The translations under genes were made by a program, and so were the position numbers. The notes under the pieces were generated by a model. It searched no databases, was not told the origin of the DNA, and saw nothing but the letters and a program-made list of their open reading frames with translations. Positions 52,101 to 61,459 of a DNA stretch of 64,000 nt are shown here, piece after piece; positions within the stretch are counted from its first letter, which is position 1, and every line of letters begins with the position of its first letter. Source of the stretch: Paludibacteraceae bacterium (GTDB taxonomy: Bacteria > Bacteroidota > Bacteroidia > Bacteroidales > Paludibacteraceae); assembly GCA_017962085.1 (NCBI GenBank), contig JAGCWA010000032.1, forward strand, positions 1-64,000, read 5' to 3'.

Positions 52101-53954
52101 TTACTCCTTGTTCGCCGCCTCATCGAGGAGTCTGATCTTCTCGACGATCGTTTCACGCTCACGTTTCAGCTTCTGGATCTTATTGACCATATCCTTGATC
52201 AGGCTCTCCGCATTCTTGGAAGAGACGGAGAAGAAACCGATATTGTTCTCGTAAGTGGTGATGTCAGCCGTCAGAGCCTCGTATTGACGGAGCAAACGTT
52301 TCCTTTCGGAGACAATCTTCTGCTCACCCTTACCCACCATGTCCTTGACGTTCTCCTTGAAGACGTCCAATTGGCGAGCCGACTTGTCCACATTCAACTT
52401 ATCGAACTTATCATCGATGGCAGCCTTGTAAGCATTATAAATCTTATCCTTATCCTTGAAAGGCACATGACCCACCGCATTCCACTCCGCGATCAAAGAT
52501 TTCAGCTCGTTGAACGAAGCGTCATGGTCATCACCAATCGCGATGTTCTTAATCTTCTCGATGATCTCCTTCTTCTTCTTAAGGTTATCATCCTGCTCCA
52601 CACGCTGGGACTTGAACTGCTCGCCCTTCTTAGCGAAGAAGTAGTCGCAAGCGGCGAGGAACCTCTTCCAAACCACCTCAGACTGTTTCTTAGGCACAGC
52701 GCCAATCTTCTTCCAATCCTGCTGCAGCTTCACGAACAAGTCGGACGCAGCCTTCCAGTCCGTGCTATCTTTATTAGCCTCCGCCTGTTCGCAGAGAGCG
52801 ATTTTCTTCGCCAAGTTCTCGGAGAGTTGGTCCTTCACGTTGCGGAAGTATTCGTTCTTCGTCTTGAAGAACTTATCGCAAGAGGCACGGAAACGTTCGT
52901 AGATGGCCACGTTGTCCTTCTTAGGGGCGAAGCCGATCTTCTTCCACTCCTCCTGCAGGGCGAGGATTTCGTTGGACTTATCCTGCCACTCCTTGAACGA
53001 GTTGATGGCTGAGAGGTCGATCGCCTCGATCTGTTCGCAGAGAGCGGTCTTCTTCGCCAAGTTCTCCACCTCATTGGAGCGGAGTTGCTCGAAATAGTCG
53101 TGGTGACGCTTGTTGATGACGGTCGAAGCCTCCTTGAAGCGGTTCCATATCGGTTCACGGTTCTCGCGTGACACCGGACCGATTTCGCGCCACTCATCGT
53201 GCAACGACTGCAGTTTCCTGAATGCAGAAACGACCTCCTTCTCGTCGGCGAGGGCCTCCGCCTGTTCGCACAAGGCCACCTTCATCTCCAAGTTCTTGCG
53301 GAAGTCATAATCACGCAACTCATTGTTTATCTTCAAGTTATCATAGAAATTCTCCACACAGAGTTGGTAAGCGTTCCACAAGGAGTTCACCTCGCTTTGC
53401 GGCACAGGACCGATAGTTTTCCACTCCTGCTGCAATTTCTGGAAGGCAGGCACCTTCTTACCGAAATCCTCATCGTTCTCGAGGAGCTGTTTCAGTTCCT
53501 CGAGGACACGTTTCTTCTCGGCGAGGTTATTTTGCTTCTCCGTCTCGGCACGCTGGAATTCAGCCGTGCGCTTATCTTTATAGTTTTGCAGGATTTCCTT
53601 CAGTTCCGTATCCAAAGGGTTCTCGGCAGGCTTGAAATCTTCAGGGAGCCCGCCCTCCTCGATGAAACGTTGTTTCAGTTCCTCGTTCTTCGCGCGAAGT
53701 TTCTTATAGAAGTTGTATTTGATGGCATCCATTTTACTCCTTAGCGAGGAATATGACTCAGGATTGCTCTTCATCAGTTCCTTTGCCTTCTCCACCAATT
53801 CACCCTCCGTCATACTTCCGAAATCCTCAAACTCAGGGTTCTCCTCCACAACAGCGGATTCGATCACATCTTGCTCCGTAGAGACCTCATCAACAGAATC
53901 CACTTTCTCAGTAACGTCTTTCACGTTTTGTTCATTTACATCCATGGCTACCAA
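52101..53954 (-). CDS. DUF349 repeat protein
   Basis: A 617-aa acidic, almost wholly helical protein. It contains five repeats of roughly 70-75 residues, each with a W-x-x-I-G-x-V/A-P core: EWKTIGPVP, EWREIGPVS, EWKKIGFAP, DWKKIGAVP and EWNAVGHVP. DUF349 proteins are linked to stress tolerance and cell-wall or nucleic-acid processes in other bacteria, but the mechanism is unclear. The C-terminal 100 residues are a coiled coil. The second Met (residue 4) may be the true start. Confidence 0.9.
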   Translation of the reverse strand: MVAMDVNEQNVKDVTEKVDSVDEVSTEQDVIESAVVEENPEFEDFGSMTEGELVEKAKELMKSNPESYSSLRSKMDAIKYNFYKKLRAKNEELKQRFIEEGGLPEDFKPAENPLDTELKEILQNYKDKRTAEFQRAETEKQNNLAEKKRVLEELKQLLENDEDFGKKVPAFQKLQQEWKTIGPVPQSEVNSLWNAYQLCVENFYDNLKINNELRDYDFRKNLEMKVALCEQAEALADEKEVVSAFRKLQSLHDEWREIGPVSRENREPIWNRFKEASTVINKRHHDYFEQLRSNEVENLAKKTALCEQIEAIDLSAINSFKEWQDKSNEILALQEEWKKIGFAPKKDNVAIYERFRASCDKFFKTKNEYFRNVKDQLSENLAKKIALCEQAEANKDSTDWKAASDLFVKLQQDWKKIGAVPKKQSEVVWKRFLAACDYFFAKKGEQFKSQRVEQDDNLKKKKEIIEKIKNIAIGDDHDASFNELKSLIAEWNAVGHVPFKDKDKIYNAYKAAIDDKFDKLNVDKSARQLDVFKENVKDMVGKGEQKIVSERKRLLRQYEALTADITTYENNIGFFSVSSKNAESLIKDMVNKIQKLKRERETIVEKIRLLDEAANKE

Positions 53955-54217
53955 TTTTAGGGAAGCAACTAAGCTTCCCCCGATTAAACTTACAATTCAA
54001 GCATCCGTTCCGGGAGGGAAAACATTCTCCAACACCCATTCCAGAAGTGCTTGGCACTACAACTCACATCGAAATCTTCACACCGAAATCTTCGACACGT
54101 ATCGCAAATTTATGAAAACATTTATTTCACAACAAAACAAAAACGCATAAAATCGCATAAAAATCGAACAAAAAGATAAAAATAGACTTTTCGCACCCAC
54201 CATCCCACAAAAATCAT
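53955..54217. other. Non-coding gap before the DUF456 gene
   Basis: About 260 bp between divergent genes. It is A/T-rich from 54110 and contains no recognised RNA or repeat; promoters of both genes must lie here. Confidence 0.45.
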
Positions 54218-54225
54218 TAATTTTG
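54218..54225 (+). promoter_or_regulatory. -7 box 4 nt before the DUF456 start codon
   Basis: TAATTTTG matches TAnnTTTG. The ATG begins at 54230, so the transcript would be leaderless or nearly so. Confidence 0.45.
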
Positions 54226-54229
54226 GAGC

Positions 54230-54703
54230 ATGGAAATAGCTTTGTACATAATAAGCGGGGCACTCATCCTCGGGGGATTGGTCGGTTGCATCCTACCCGC
54301 ATTGCCTGGTCTGCCCGTAGCCTACGCAGGCATTCTTGCCCTTCATTTCACGGAACGGGTTCAGTTCACCACCGGCGAGTTAGTCTTCCTGACGGCCATC
54401 ATGCTCGTGGCACAAGTGCTGGACTATTTTCTGCCAGCCTGGCTCACGAAAAAGGTCGGAGGCAGTAAATTGGGCACCATAGGGAGCATCGTCGGGCTCA
54501 TCGTCGGACTCTTCTTTCCACCCTTCGGAATCATCATCGGTCCGTTCCTCGGGGCGATTGCGGGAGAGCTTCTGAACGGGGAAGGGACCAAGACCGCACT
54601 CAAGTCCGGAATGGGCTCCTTCGTAGGATTCATTCTGACCACAGGACTGAAAATAGGCGTGTGCGGACTGTACATCTGGTATTTCATCAAATCATTCATA
54701 TAA
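54230..54703 (+). CDS. DUF456 family membrane protein
   Basis: A 157-aa glycine-rich membrane protein with about four hydrophobic segments (residues 3-25, 40-62, 80-105 and 130-155). Typical DUF456 motifs are LVGCILPALPGLPVAYAGIL and GSKLGTIGSIVGLIVGLFF with GPFLGAIAGELL. Length is standard. The function of the family is unknown. It is 67 bp before purU and may share a transcript. Confidence 0.9.
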   Translation: MEIALYIISGALILGGLVGCILPALPGLPVAYAGILALHFTERVQFTTGELVFLTAIMLVAQVLDYFLPAWLTKKVGGSKLGTIGSIVGLIVGLFFPPFGIIIGPFLGAIAGELLNGEGTKTALKSGMGSFVGFILTTGLKIGVCGLYIWYFIKSFI

Positions 54704-54770
54704 AACAAGGCAAACATTTGACAAGCCAAACAAATTAAGTAAATTCGCGAAAAAGAGATATATAAGACAA

Positions 54771-55634
54771 ATGGATCAGAAACAGACTGCAATTCTATTG
54801 GTCCACTGCCCTGACAAGCAAGGCATTTTGGCGGCGGTGACCAACTTCATCAATGTGAATAAAGGAAACATCGTATATTTGGACCAACACGTGGACTATG
54901 TGCAGAACACCTTCTTCACGCGTATCGAGTTCGACCTCACGAACTTCATCATTCCAAGAGATAAGATCGAGGAGTATTTCAGAACGCTCTTCGCCAACAA
55001 ATACGAGATGGACTTCAAGCTCTACTTCTCGGACGTGAAGCCTAAGATGGCCATCTTCGTCTCCAAGATGTCCCACTGCCTCTTCGACATTCTGTCCCGC
55101 TACTTCAACGGAGACCTCAACGTCGAGATTCCATTCATCATCAGCAACCACCCGGACCTCGCCTGGATCGGAGAGAAGTTCGGCATTCCTTTCCACGTCT
55201 TCCCTATCACGAAGGAGAACAAGGCGGAGCAGGAGGCGAAAGAGTTGGAATTGCTGGAGAAAGAGAAAGTGGACTTCATCGTGCTGGCCCGCTACATGCA
55301 GATCATCTCCGAGGATATGATCAAGGAATACCCGAACAAGATCATCAACATCCACCACTCCTTCCTTCCAGCATTCGTGGGTGCGAAGCCTTACCATGCC
55401 GCCTACGAGCGTGGCGTGAAGATCATCGGAGCGACCAGCCACTACGTGACGACCGAGTTGGATGCGGGTCCGATCATCGAGCAGGACGTGGCCCGCGTGA
55501 CCCACAAGGACACCGTGCAGTCCTTCATCCACAAGGGACAGGATTTGGAGAAGATCGTCCTCTCCAGGGCCGTGGAGAAACATATCGATCGAAAAGTGCT
55601 GGTCTACAAGAACAGAACAGTCGTATTCAGTTAA
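54771..55634 (+). CDS. purU: Formyltetrahydrofolate deformylase
   Basis: A 287-aa enzyme that hydrolyses 10-formyl-THF to formate and THF, balancing one-carbon pools. The N-terminal ACT domain (about 8-85) has LLVHCPDKQGILAAVTNFIN. The C-terminal formyltransferase-fold domain has NHPDLAWIGEKFGIPF and the catalytic NIHHSFLPAFVGAKPY, then DAGPIIEQD. Length and motifs are standard. A terminator follows 20 bp after the stop codon. Confidence 0.96.
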   Translation: MDQKQTAILLVHCPDKQGILAAVTNFINVNKGNIVYLDQHVDYVQNTFFTRIEFDLTNFIIPRDKIEEYFRTLFANKYEMDFKLYFSDVKPKMAIFVSKMSHCLFDILSRYFNGDLNVEIPFIISNHPDLAWIGEKFGIPFHVFPITKENKAEQEAKELELLEKEKVDFIVLARYMQIISEDMIKEYPNKIINIHHSFLPAFVGAKPYHAAYERGVKIIGATSHYVTTELDAGPIIEQDVARVTHKDTVQSFIHKGQDLEKIVLSRAVEKHIDRKVLVYKNRTVVFS

Positions 55635-55654
55635 TGCCAGCACTGTCATGAAAC

Positions 55655-55695
55655 AAAAGGATGTGCCGTGGAACACATTGCGGCGCATCCTTTTT
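55655..55695 (+). terminator. purU terminator
   Basis: aaaaggatgtgccg (55655-55668) pairs with cggcgcatcctttt (55681-55694), 14 bp with one G-T pair, ending in a run of five T. Confidence 0.85.
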
Positions 55696-55786
55696 CTCTA
55701 CCACGCCATGGGGCACGACATTCTCGACGGGCATCGTCCCTGACATACAAACGGAAAAACATAGTAAACAACAAAAATCGACCAAT

Positions 55787-57736
55787 ATGAACAAGAGAAA
55801 CAAATTTAGCACAACCGTCAGGTTAGTCCTGTTAGGTTATTCAGCCTTAGCCCTTTCGTTGGCATCCTGCTCCAACAGCAAAAAGTCAGAGAACAGATGG
55901 GAAGACGTGACCGACACAGTCACATACAACAAAGCCCTGGAAAAGAACCATTCCTCGATCAACACAGCATTAAGCGACAACGACGAGGTCAAGACACTTC
56001 CCATATACGGCAACATAGGTTTGGACAGCGTCTTGATCGAGTCAACGAATCAGACGCAGGAATATTCAAATAAGGATGGATTATTCAAGCTACAAGGAAT
56101 AAAGACACGGAACGGACGATACGTCGTGAGATTCAGCAAGGAGGGGTATTTCCCATTAGTCAAGTCAGAGGCCTACAACGAGACGGACAACATCCAAGTG
56201 AAGCTCCAGAAGATGGGCAACAGCGAAAGAACCGCCCATGTGGAATTCAATGCGAAAGAAGGCAAGCTCCTGAACGTGCAAGACATGATGATAAAAATAC
56301 CAGCCAACTCTTTAGGTTATAGAGATTCAAACGAAGAGTACAACGGGAAAGTGACCGCCGACATCTATTACCTGTCACCCAAAGACAAGGAGTTCTCGGA
56401 AAGAATGCCAGGCGGAGACCTAGCCGCCAGAAATGCGGCGGGAGAGGATGTGGATCTATTTTCCTATGGTATGGTCAACCTCATGCTGAAAGATTCGACG
56501 GGAACGCCCATCAAGCTCAAGGAAGACAGTGCGGCGACAGTGGTATTCCCTCTACCCCAAGGAATGGGAACAGAGGTCAAAACTATACCATTATGGCACT
56601 TCAACGACTTAACAGGATTATGGGACGAGCAAGGAATCGCCTACAGGCAAGGCGACCTCTTCGTCGGAAAAGTGGGACACTTCTCATGGTGGAACCTCGA
56701 TTACCCTGAGCAAAGAGCCGTTCTAAGAGGAAAAGTGCGCAACAAAGAAGGATTACCTTACAGAGGAGCAGTGGTGATTCTATCCGACCAGAAGAGATGC
56801 ATCACGAACAACAAGGGAGAATTCACATCATATATCCCCGTCAACATAGACATCACGGTCAAAGTATTAGTGATAAACGAGAAAATAATGGAGGATAAAA
56901 TAAGCACCAAACAATGGGGGGACACACTTAAAAAAGACTTCGTCGTCAAAGCGCCAGCCATCAAGATAAGCGCCAAGGACTGTCACATGTTCAAACAGCC
57001 CGTTTATAGCTTGTTCTACGAAATCGAGTCGGAATCCGACACCCTGAGGACGGCCACCACCATAAGGAAAGACAGACCGATTCTGATTCCTTTCCTGAGC
57101 AACACGAAGAGCACCTCCATCATTCTCCAAACGGACTTTGGCTACATAAAGAAAACTGTCACTCCTCATAAAAACGAGACGGTCGCAGTCTCTTTCGACC
57201 CATGTGAGGAGACGATAACGCCAGGCATGTATTACAACTTCTCACAAAACAACATCGGTTTCCTATGGATCATAGACCCTGACGCCAACGAATTCGCCTA
57301 CCCTCTCACCAAGAAGGACTTGGATTTCAGAAAATCATGGTTTGTCGCAGGAAGTCAGCCCGAATACGATGACAAGCAGATCAGAAAAATATCCTTCAGG
57401 AACCTTATCGGAGAAGTCATAGTCGATTATGACTTGAACGAAAGCACCTACGGCGTTCGGAAACACGTGAAATTCAATTGCGCCATCGACAAGAATGATG
57501 CTAAAATAGAGCAAAAAAGCGGCCGATTCGGGAAATATCCGGAAGAGGGATACCTAACCATCCGCGACGCAGGATACAACAAACTGCTCGTCACATTCGA
57601 GGGAGAAGGGGACTTCTTCCAATGCGACAGGGTGTTGACCGGCATATACTTCTCCATCTACATCAAGAAGCACCCTTCCTTAGGCGAGATGAGCGATTTG
57701 CCTCCTGCGGGTGACACACCATTATCACAGAAATAG
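55787..57736 (+). CDS. Large lipoprotein with carboxypeptidase-regulatory-like domains
   Basis: A 649-aa lipoprotein. The ATG at 55787 was chosen because it gives a signal peptide with lipobox (ALSLASC); the longer frame begins inside the purU terminator. Residues about 55-125 (IYGNIGLDSVLIES ... KLQGIKTRNGRYVVRF) and 300-380 (RGKVRNKEGLPYRGAVVILS) are two CarboxypepD-regulatory-like beta domains. The region with PLPQGMGTEVKTIPLWHF and GHFSWWNLD is typical of large Bacteroidota surface lipoproteins. No catalytic site seen. Confidence 0.82.
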   Translation: MNKRNKFSTTVRLVLLGYSALALSLASCSNSKKSENRWEDVTDTVTYNKALEKNHSSINTALSDNDEVKTLPIYGNIGLDSVLIESTNQTQEYSNKDGLFKLQGIKTRNGRYVVRFSKEGYFPLVKSEAYNETDNIQVKLQKMGNSERTAHVEFNAKEGKLLNVQDMMIKIPANSLGYRDSNEEYNGKVTADIYYLSPKDKEFSERMPGGDLAARNAAGEDVDLFSYGMVNLMLKDSTGTPIKLKEDSAATVVFPLPQGMGTEVKTIPLWHFNDLTGLWDEQGIAYRQGDLFVGKVGHFSWWNLDYPEQRAVLRGKVRNKEGLPYRGAVVILSDQKRCITNNKGEFTSYIPVNIDITVKVLVINEKIMEDKISTKQWGDTLKKDFVVKAPAIKISAKDCHMFKQPVYSLFYEIESESDTLRTATTIRKDRPILIPFLSNTKSTSIILQTDFGYIKKTVTPHKNETVAVSFDPCEETITPGMYYNFSQNNIGFLWIIDPDANEFAYPLTKKDLDFRKSWFVAGSQPEYDDKQIRKISFRNLIGEVIVDYDLNESTYGVRKHVKFNCAIDKNDAKIEQKSGRFGKYPEEGYLTIRDAGYNKLLVTFEGEGDFFQCDRVLTGIYFSIYIKKHPSLGEMSDLPPAGDTPLSQK

Positions 57737-57753
57737 GAGCATCATTTTCCCAC

Positions 57754-58929
57754 ATGGACATAGACCCTGAGCTTTCCACCTATATCCGCACGCACCGCAA
57801 TGACGACGTGAGACGCCTGGCCCTCAGCGACCAAAAGAAGCTGGGCGACTCACTGAACTATGCGATGAACCAGATCAGCGGATGGCAGAAGGCCAAGGAG
57901 AAGATTCCTTCATGGTGCGAAATCGAGGGTCTCGTCTACCCTCCCCACCTCTCCATGGAGCAGTGTTCGTCGGAGCAGACCGCAGCCTACAAGGCGTCGC
58001 TCGTGAAGGGAGATTCCTTCACCGACCTGACCGGCGGATTCGGGGTGGACTTCACCTTCATCGCCCGAAACTTCAAGGAGGCCACCCTAGTCGAGCGGAA
58101 CCCAGAACTGTGCGAAATAGCGAGCCACAACCTGCCCCTCCTAGGGCTTCCCCACGCCAAGGTGGTGAATGGTGACGGCATCGACCACCTCAACCAGATG
58201 GCGCACGTCGACGTCCTCTTCATCGACCCCGCCAGAAGAGACCAGCAAGGCAGGAAAACCATCTCCATCGCAGATTGCGAGCCCAACCTGCTGGAAATGT
58301 TGGAAAGGCTCCGTGCCCGTGCGGGGAAGATATTGATCAAGTACTCCCCCATGCTGGACATCACATTGGCTGTCAAAGAATTGGGAGGTGCGGAGAGTGT
58401 TCACATCGTCTCTGTAGACAATGAGTGCAAGGAATTGCTCTTCCTGCTGAGCGAAGAGGCGACGGAGAACCCACAGTTCCACTGCGTGAACCTCACCAAG
58501 AAAGGAGAAACCCGCTACACCTTCACCCCGGAGGAAGAACGCAACGCCACCATGCACCAAGCGGAGGAAATCGGAGCATACCTCTACGAGCCCTACAGCT
58601 CCCTGTTGAAGGCGGGGGCCTACAAATCCCTCTGCCAACGGTTCTCCGTAGGCAAATTAGCCGTCAGCAGCCACCTCTACACTTCAGACGAACTGAACGG
58701 AGAGTTCCCAGGCAGGGCATTCCGCGTCATCGACACCTTCACACTCAACAAGAAAGAGGTGAAAGAGCACTTGGGAGGCATCACGAAGGCCAACATCGCC
58801 GTGCGCAACTTCCCGCTAAGCGCCAACGAGCTACGCGACAAACTAAAACTCAAAGAGGGAGGGGAACAATACATTTTCGCCACCACACACAAAGAGAAGC
58901 GGTTGTTGATTCTCTGCGAGAAAGCCTAG
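57754..58929 (+). CDS. Class I SAM methyltransferase, THUMP-like domain
   Basis: A 391-aa protein starting 17 bp after the lipoprotein gene. The Rossmann part has FTDLTGGFGVDFTFIA (SAM loop, about 88-103), ATLVERNPELCEI, VDVLFIDPARRDQQGRKT and ILIKYSPMLD. The C-terminal about 100 residues (AYKSLCQRFSVGKLAVSSHL, KANIAVRNFPLSANELRDKL) form the THUMP-like domain. The DPARR motif and domain order fit the uncharacterised Bacteroidota family of RNA-binding methyltransferases. Confidence 0.88.
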   Translation: MDIDPELSTYIRTHRNDDVRRLALSDQKKLGDSLNYAMNQISGWQKAKEKIPSWCEIEGLVYPPHLSMEQCSSEQTAAYKASLVKGDSFTDLTGGFGVDFTFIARNFKEATLVERNPELCEIASHNLPLLGLPHAKVVNGDGIDHLNQMAHVDVLFIDPARRDQQGRKTISIADCEPNLLEMLERLRARAGKILIKYSPMLDITLAVKELGGAESVHIVSVDNECKELLFLLSEEATENPQFHCVNLTKKGETRYTFTPEEERNATMHQAEEIGAYLYEPYSSLLKAGAYKSLCQRFSVGKLAVSSHLYTSDELNGEFPGRAFRVIDTFTLNKKEVKEHLGGITKANIAVRNFPLSANELRDKLKLKEGGEQYIFATTHKEKRLLILCEKA

Positions 58930-59012
58930 TTGAATCAATTTGCGGCTAAGGGGGAGATATTTCTTGTTAGAAAAAAACAAAGACATATATATATTCACAA
59001 AAATCTATTTTC

Positions 59013-59020
59013 TATATTTG
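59013..59020 (+). promoter_or_regulatory. -7 box of the GH3 gene
   Basis: TATATTTG, exact consensus, followed by a 5' leader of about 65 nt. No matching -33 TTTG. Confidence 0.5.
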
Positions 59021-59091
59021 CAGTATGAATGTTTCGTATGACTAAGGTATGGACCTGAGAGCGAATCTATCATACTTTATACTGACACACA

Positions 59092-61428
59092 ATGAGAAGG
59101 AATTTGAAGGAAATCATTCTAATTGGAGCAATGACGATAATGGCATCGTGCGCTAATATAATCATAGATCCCATCGATAAGAGAGTGGATGAACTATATG
59201 GACAGATGAGCCAAGAGGAACGTATCGCCCAGCTATGCGGCAAGATACACCTTGAGGCGTTCTTCCACGAAGACGGTAGCCTCGATACCCTGATGTGCGA
59301 GCGTGAACTGAAGAACGGCATCGGCCATTTCTCCCAGTACGCCGTCGGACAAAGGAAGAGTCCGGACGAGCTGCGCGACATGGTGGCGAAGATGCAGGAT
59401 TGGCTGATCCACAACACGCCCAATGGCATACCCGCCATCTTCCACGAGGAGGTGTTGAGCGGCATCGCCACCTACGACGCGACCGTCTATCCGCAACAAA
59501 TAGGACTCGCCTGCTCCTTCAATCCGGAGTTGGCGGAAACCAAGACTAGGCAGACAGCCAACAATTTCAGAAAAATCGGAGGACGCATGGCGCTGTCACC
59601 GATGGTTGACGTAGTCCGCAACCCATCCTTCAACCGACTGGAGGAGTCGTATGGTGAGGATGGTTACCTCTCCGCCGCCATGGGTGTGGCCTTCGTGAAA
59701 GGGTTACAAGGCGATGACCTGAAGACCGGCGTCGCCGCCTGCAGCAAGCATTTTCTAGGCTACGGCGGTGGTTGCGACGCTCCCGAAAAGGAACTGATGG
59801 AGGACATCATCCTGCCGCACGAAGCCATCATACGTGAGGGGAAAAGCCAATGCATCATGACGGGCTACCACCCTTTCCAAGGAACAAAATGTGTGAGGAA
59901 CAAGCAGTTACAGCAACACATCCTCCGCACCTACCTGCAATTTGAAGGCACCACCTTCAGTGACTACTGGTCTGTCGACCAATCGGACGAAAGCGAAGAC
60001 ACGCTGAGAAAGGCGGTCGAGGCCATCAACAACGGTAACGACGTGGATCTACCGAACGGAGACTGTTATAAATTCCTACCCGAAGCATTGCAAAAAGGGC
60101 TGGTCAGCGAGGAGACGCTCGAAGCGGCTGTCAAACGTGTGCTGAAGCTAAAAGCTCAAATGGGACTGCTGGACAAAGACGTGAAACTCTACGAGGAGGG
60201 CCACATTGAATTCGACACCCCGGAAGAGAGGGAAACCGCCTATCAGCTCGCCACACAGTCGGTTGTGCTCCTAAAGAACGACGGAACGCTTCCGCTCATC
60301 CGTCCTGAGAAGATATTCCTCACTGGTCCGAACGCCCATAGCATGTGGGCGATGTTAGGCGACTACACCTACCACTCCATGCGCTACTTCTGGCAACTGA
60401 AGATAGAAGACGACATGCACCCGCATATCGTCAGCCTCAAGGAGGGAATGAGCGCCAAACTGCCTCAAGGATGCACGCTGGAATACAGCAGGGGATGCGA
60501 CTGGACAGAGAAGGTGGAGACCATCATCGCAGAGGGAGGCGACTCACGGGCCGCCTACATGAGATCCATCCAAAACCGTCGCATCGACAGCGGGGAGAAG
60601 GCAGACAGTGCGACCGCCCTGAAGATGGCCGCCCAAAGCGACGTCATCATCGCCGCCATGGGTGAGAACGTCATTCTATGCGGGGAGAACAGAGACCGCA
60701 CCTCCCTCCGTCTTCCTGGCGAGCAGGAGCAATACGTGGAGAAACTCATAGCGACAGGCAAGCCCGTCGTGCTCGTCCTATTCGGTGGCCGCGCGCAAGT
60801 CATTTCCAACATTGCGGACAAATGCGCCGCCATCATCCAAGCGTGGTATCCAGGCGAGGAGGGAGGCAACGCCTTGGCGGACATCCTCTACGGCAACGTC
60901 AATCCGTCAGGCAAGCTAAGCGTCAGCTACCCGGCGGAGGAACTACGCGAACCTATCTGCTACAACTACAGTGTCGAGATGGACAAGCGAGTAGCCTATC
61001 CGTTCGGGTTCGGGCTTTCCTACACCACTTTCGAGTACTCCAACTTAAATATGGACTCCAAATTCCAGACAGCGGAGCCGGAGATAAATCTTAGTTTTGA
61101 CGTGACCAACACCGGCAAATATGAGGGCGATGAGATCGTGCAAATATACATCTCGCCTATACACATGCAATTACCCGCTAAGATAAAACCTATACAACTG
61201 CAGGGATTCAAGCGTGTATCGCTAAAACCTGGAGAAACAAAGACGGTGGAATTCACCCTCAGCGCAGAACAATTCGGCTTTTACAACAAAGGCAGATGGT
61301 CCGTCAATGGAGGCAAGTACATCGTGAAAATAGGCACTTCCAGCACAGATATTTGCCTACAAAAGGAGGTTAATCTCGGAGGCGACCAACGCACCGTCCT
61401 CCTCAGGAAAAAATACTTTGCGGAATAG
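59092..61428 (+). CDS. Glycoside hydrolase family 3 lipoprotein
   Basis: A 778-aa beta-glycosidase with a lipobox signal (GAMTIMASC). The GH3 N-terminal barrel (about 25-370) has GVAACSKHFLGYGGG and the nucleophile motif TTFSDYWSVDQ (Asp near 291). The GH3 C-terminal domain (about 400-620) includes VIIAAMGENVILCGENRDRT and LVLFGGRAQV; a fibronectin-III-like domain (about 660-740) follows. Substrate is probably a beta-glucoside or xyloside; no SusC/SusD genes lie nearby, so it is a stand-alone enzyme. Confidence 0.93.
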   Translation: MRRNLKEIILIGAMTIMASCANIIIDPIDKRVDELYGQMSQEERIAQLCGKIHLEAFFHEDGSLDTLMCERELKNGIGHFSQYAVGQRKSPDELRDMVAKMQDWLIHNTPNGIPAIFHEEVLSGIATYDATVYPQQIGLACSFNPELAETKTRQTANNFRKIGGRMALSPMVDVVRNPSFNRLEESYGEDGYLSAAMGVAFVKGLQGDDLKTGVAACSKHFLGYGGGCDAPEKELMEDIILPHEAIIREGKSQCIMTGYHPFQGTKCVRNKQLQQHILRTYLQFEGTTFSDYWSVDQSDESEDTLRKAVEAINNGNDVDLPNGDCYKFLPEALQKGLVSEETLEAAVKRVLKLKAQMGLLDKDVKLYEEGHIEFDTPEERETAYQLATQSVVLLKNDGTLPLIRPEKIFLTGPNAHSMWAMLGDYTYHSMRYFWQLKIEDDMHPHIVSLKEGMSAKLPQGCTLEYSRGCDWTEKVETIIAEGGDSRAAYMRSIQNRRIDSGEKADSATALKMAAQSDVIIAAMGENVILCGENRDRTSLRLPGEQEQYVEKLIATGKPVVLVLFGGRAQVISNIADKCAAIIQAWYPGEEGGNALADILYGNVNPSGKLSVSYPAEELREPICYNYSVEMDKRVAYPFGFGLSYTTFEYSNLNMDSKFQTAEPEINLSFDVTNTGKYEGDEIVQIYISPIHMQLPAKIKPIQLQGFKRVSLKPGETKTVEFTLSAEQFGFYNKGRWSVNGGKYIVKIGTSSTDICLQKEVNLGGDQRTVLLRKKYFAE

Positions 61429-61431
61429 ACA

Positions 61432-61459
61432 TCTAAAGTCTAGAGTCTAAGGTCTACAA
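61432..61459. repeat. Heptad repeat tract (tctaaag type)
   Basis: Four units tctaaag, tctagag, tctaagg, tctacaa fill most of the 25-bp gap between the convergent GH3 and rsmE genes and extend into the rsmE 3' end. Confidence 0.7.
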
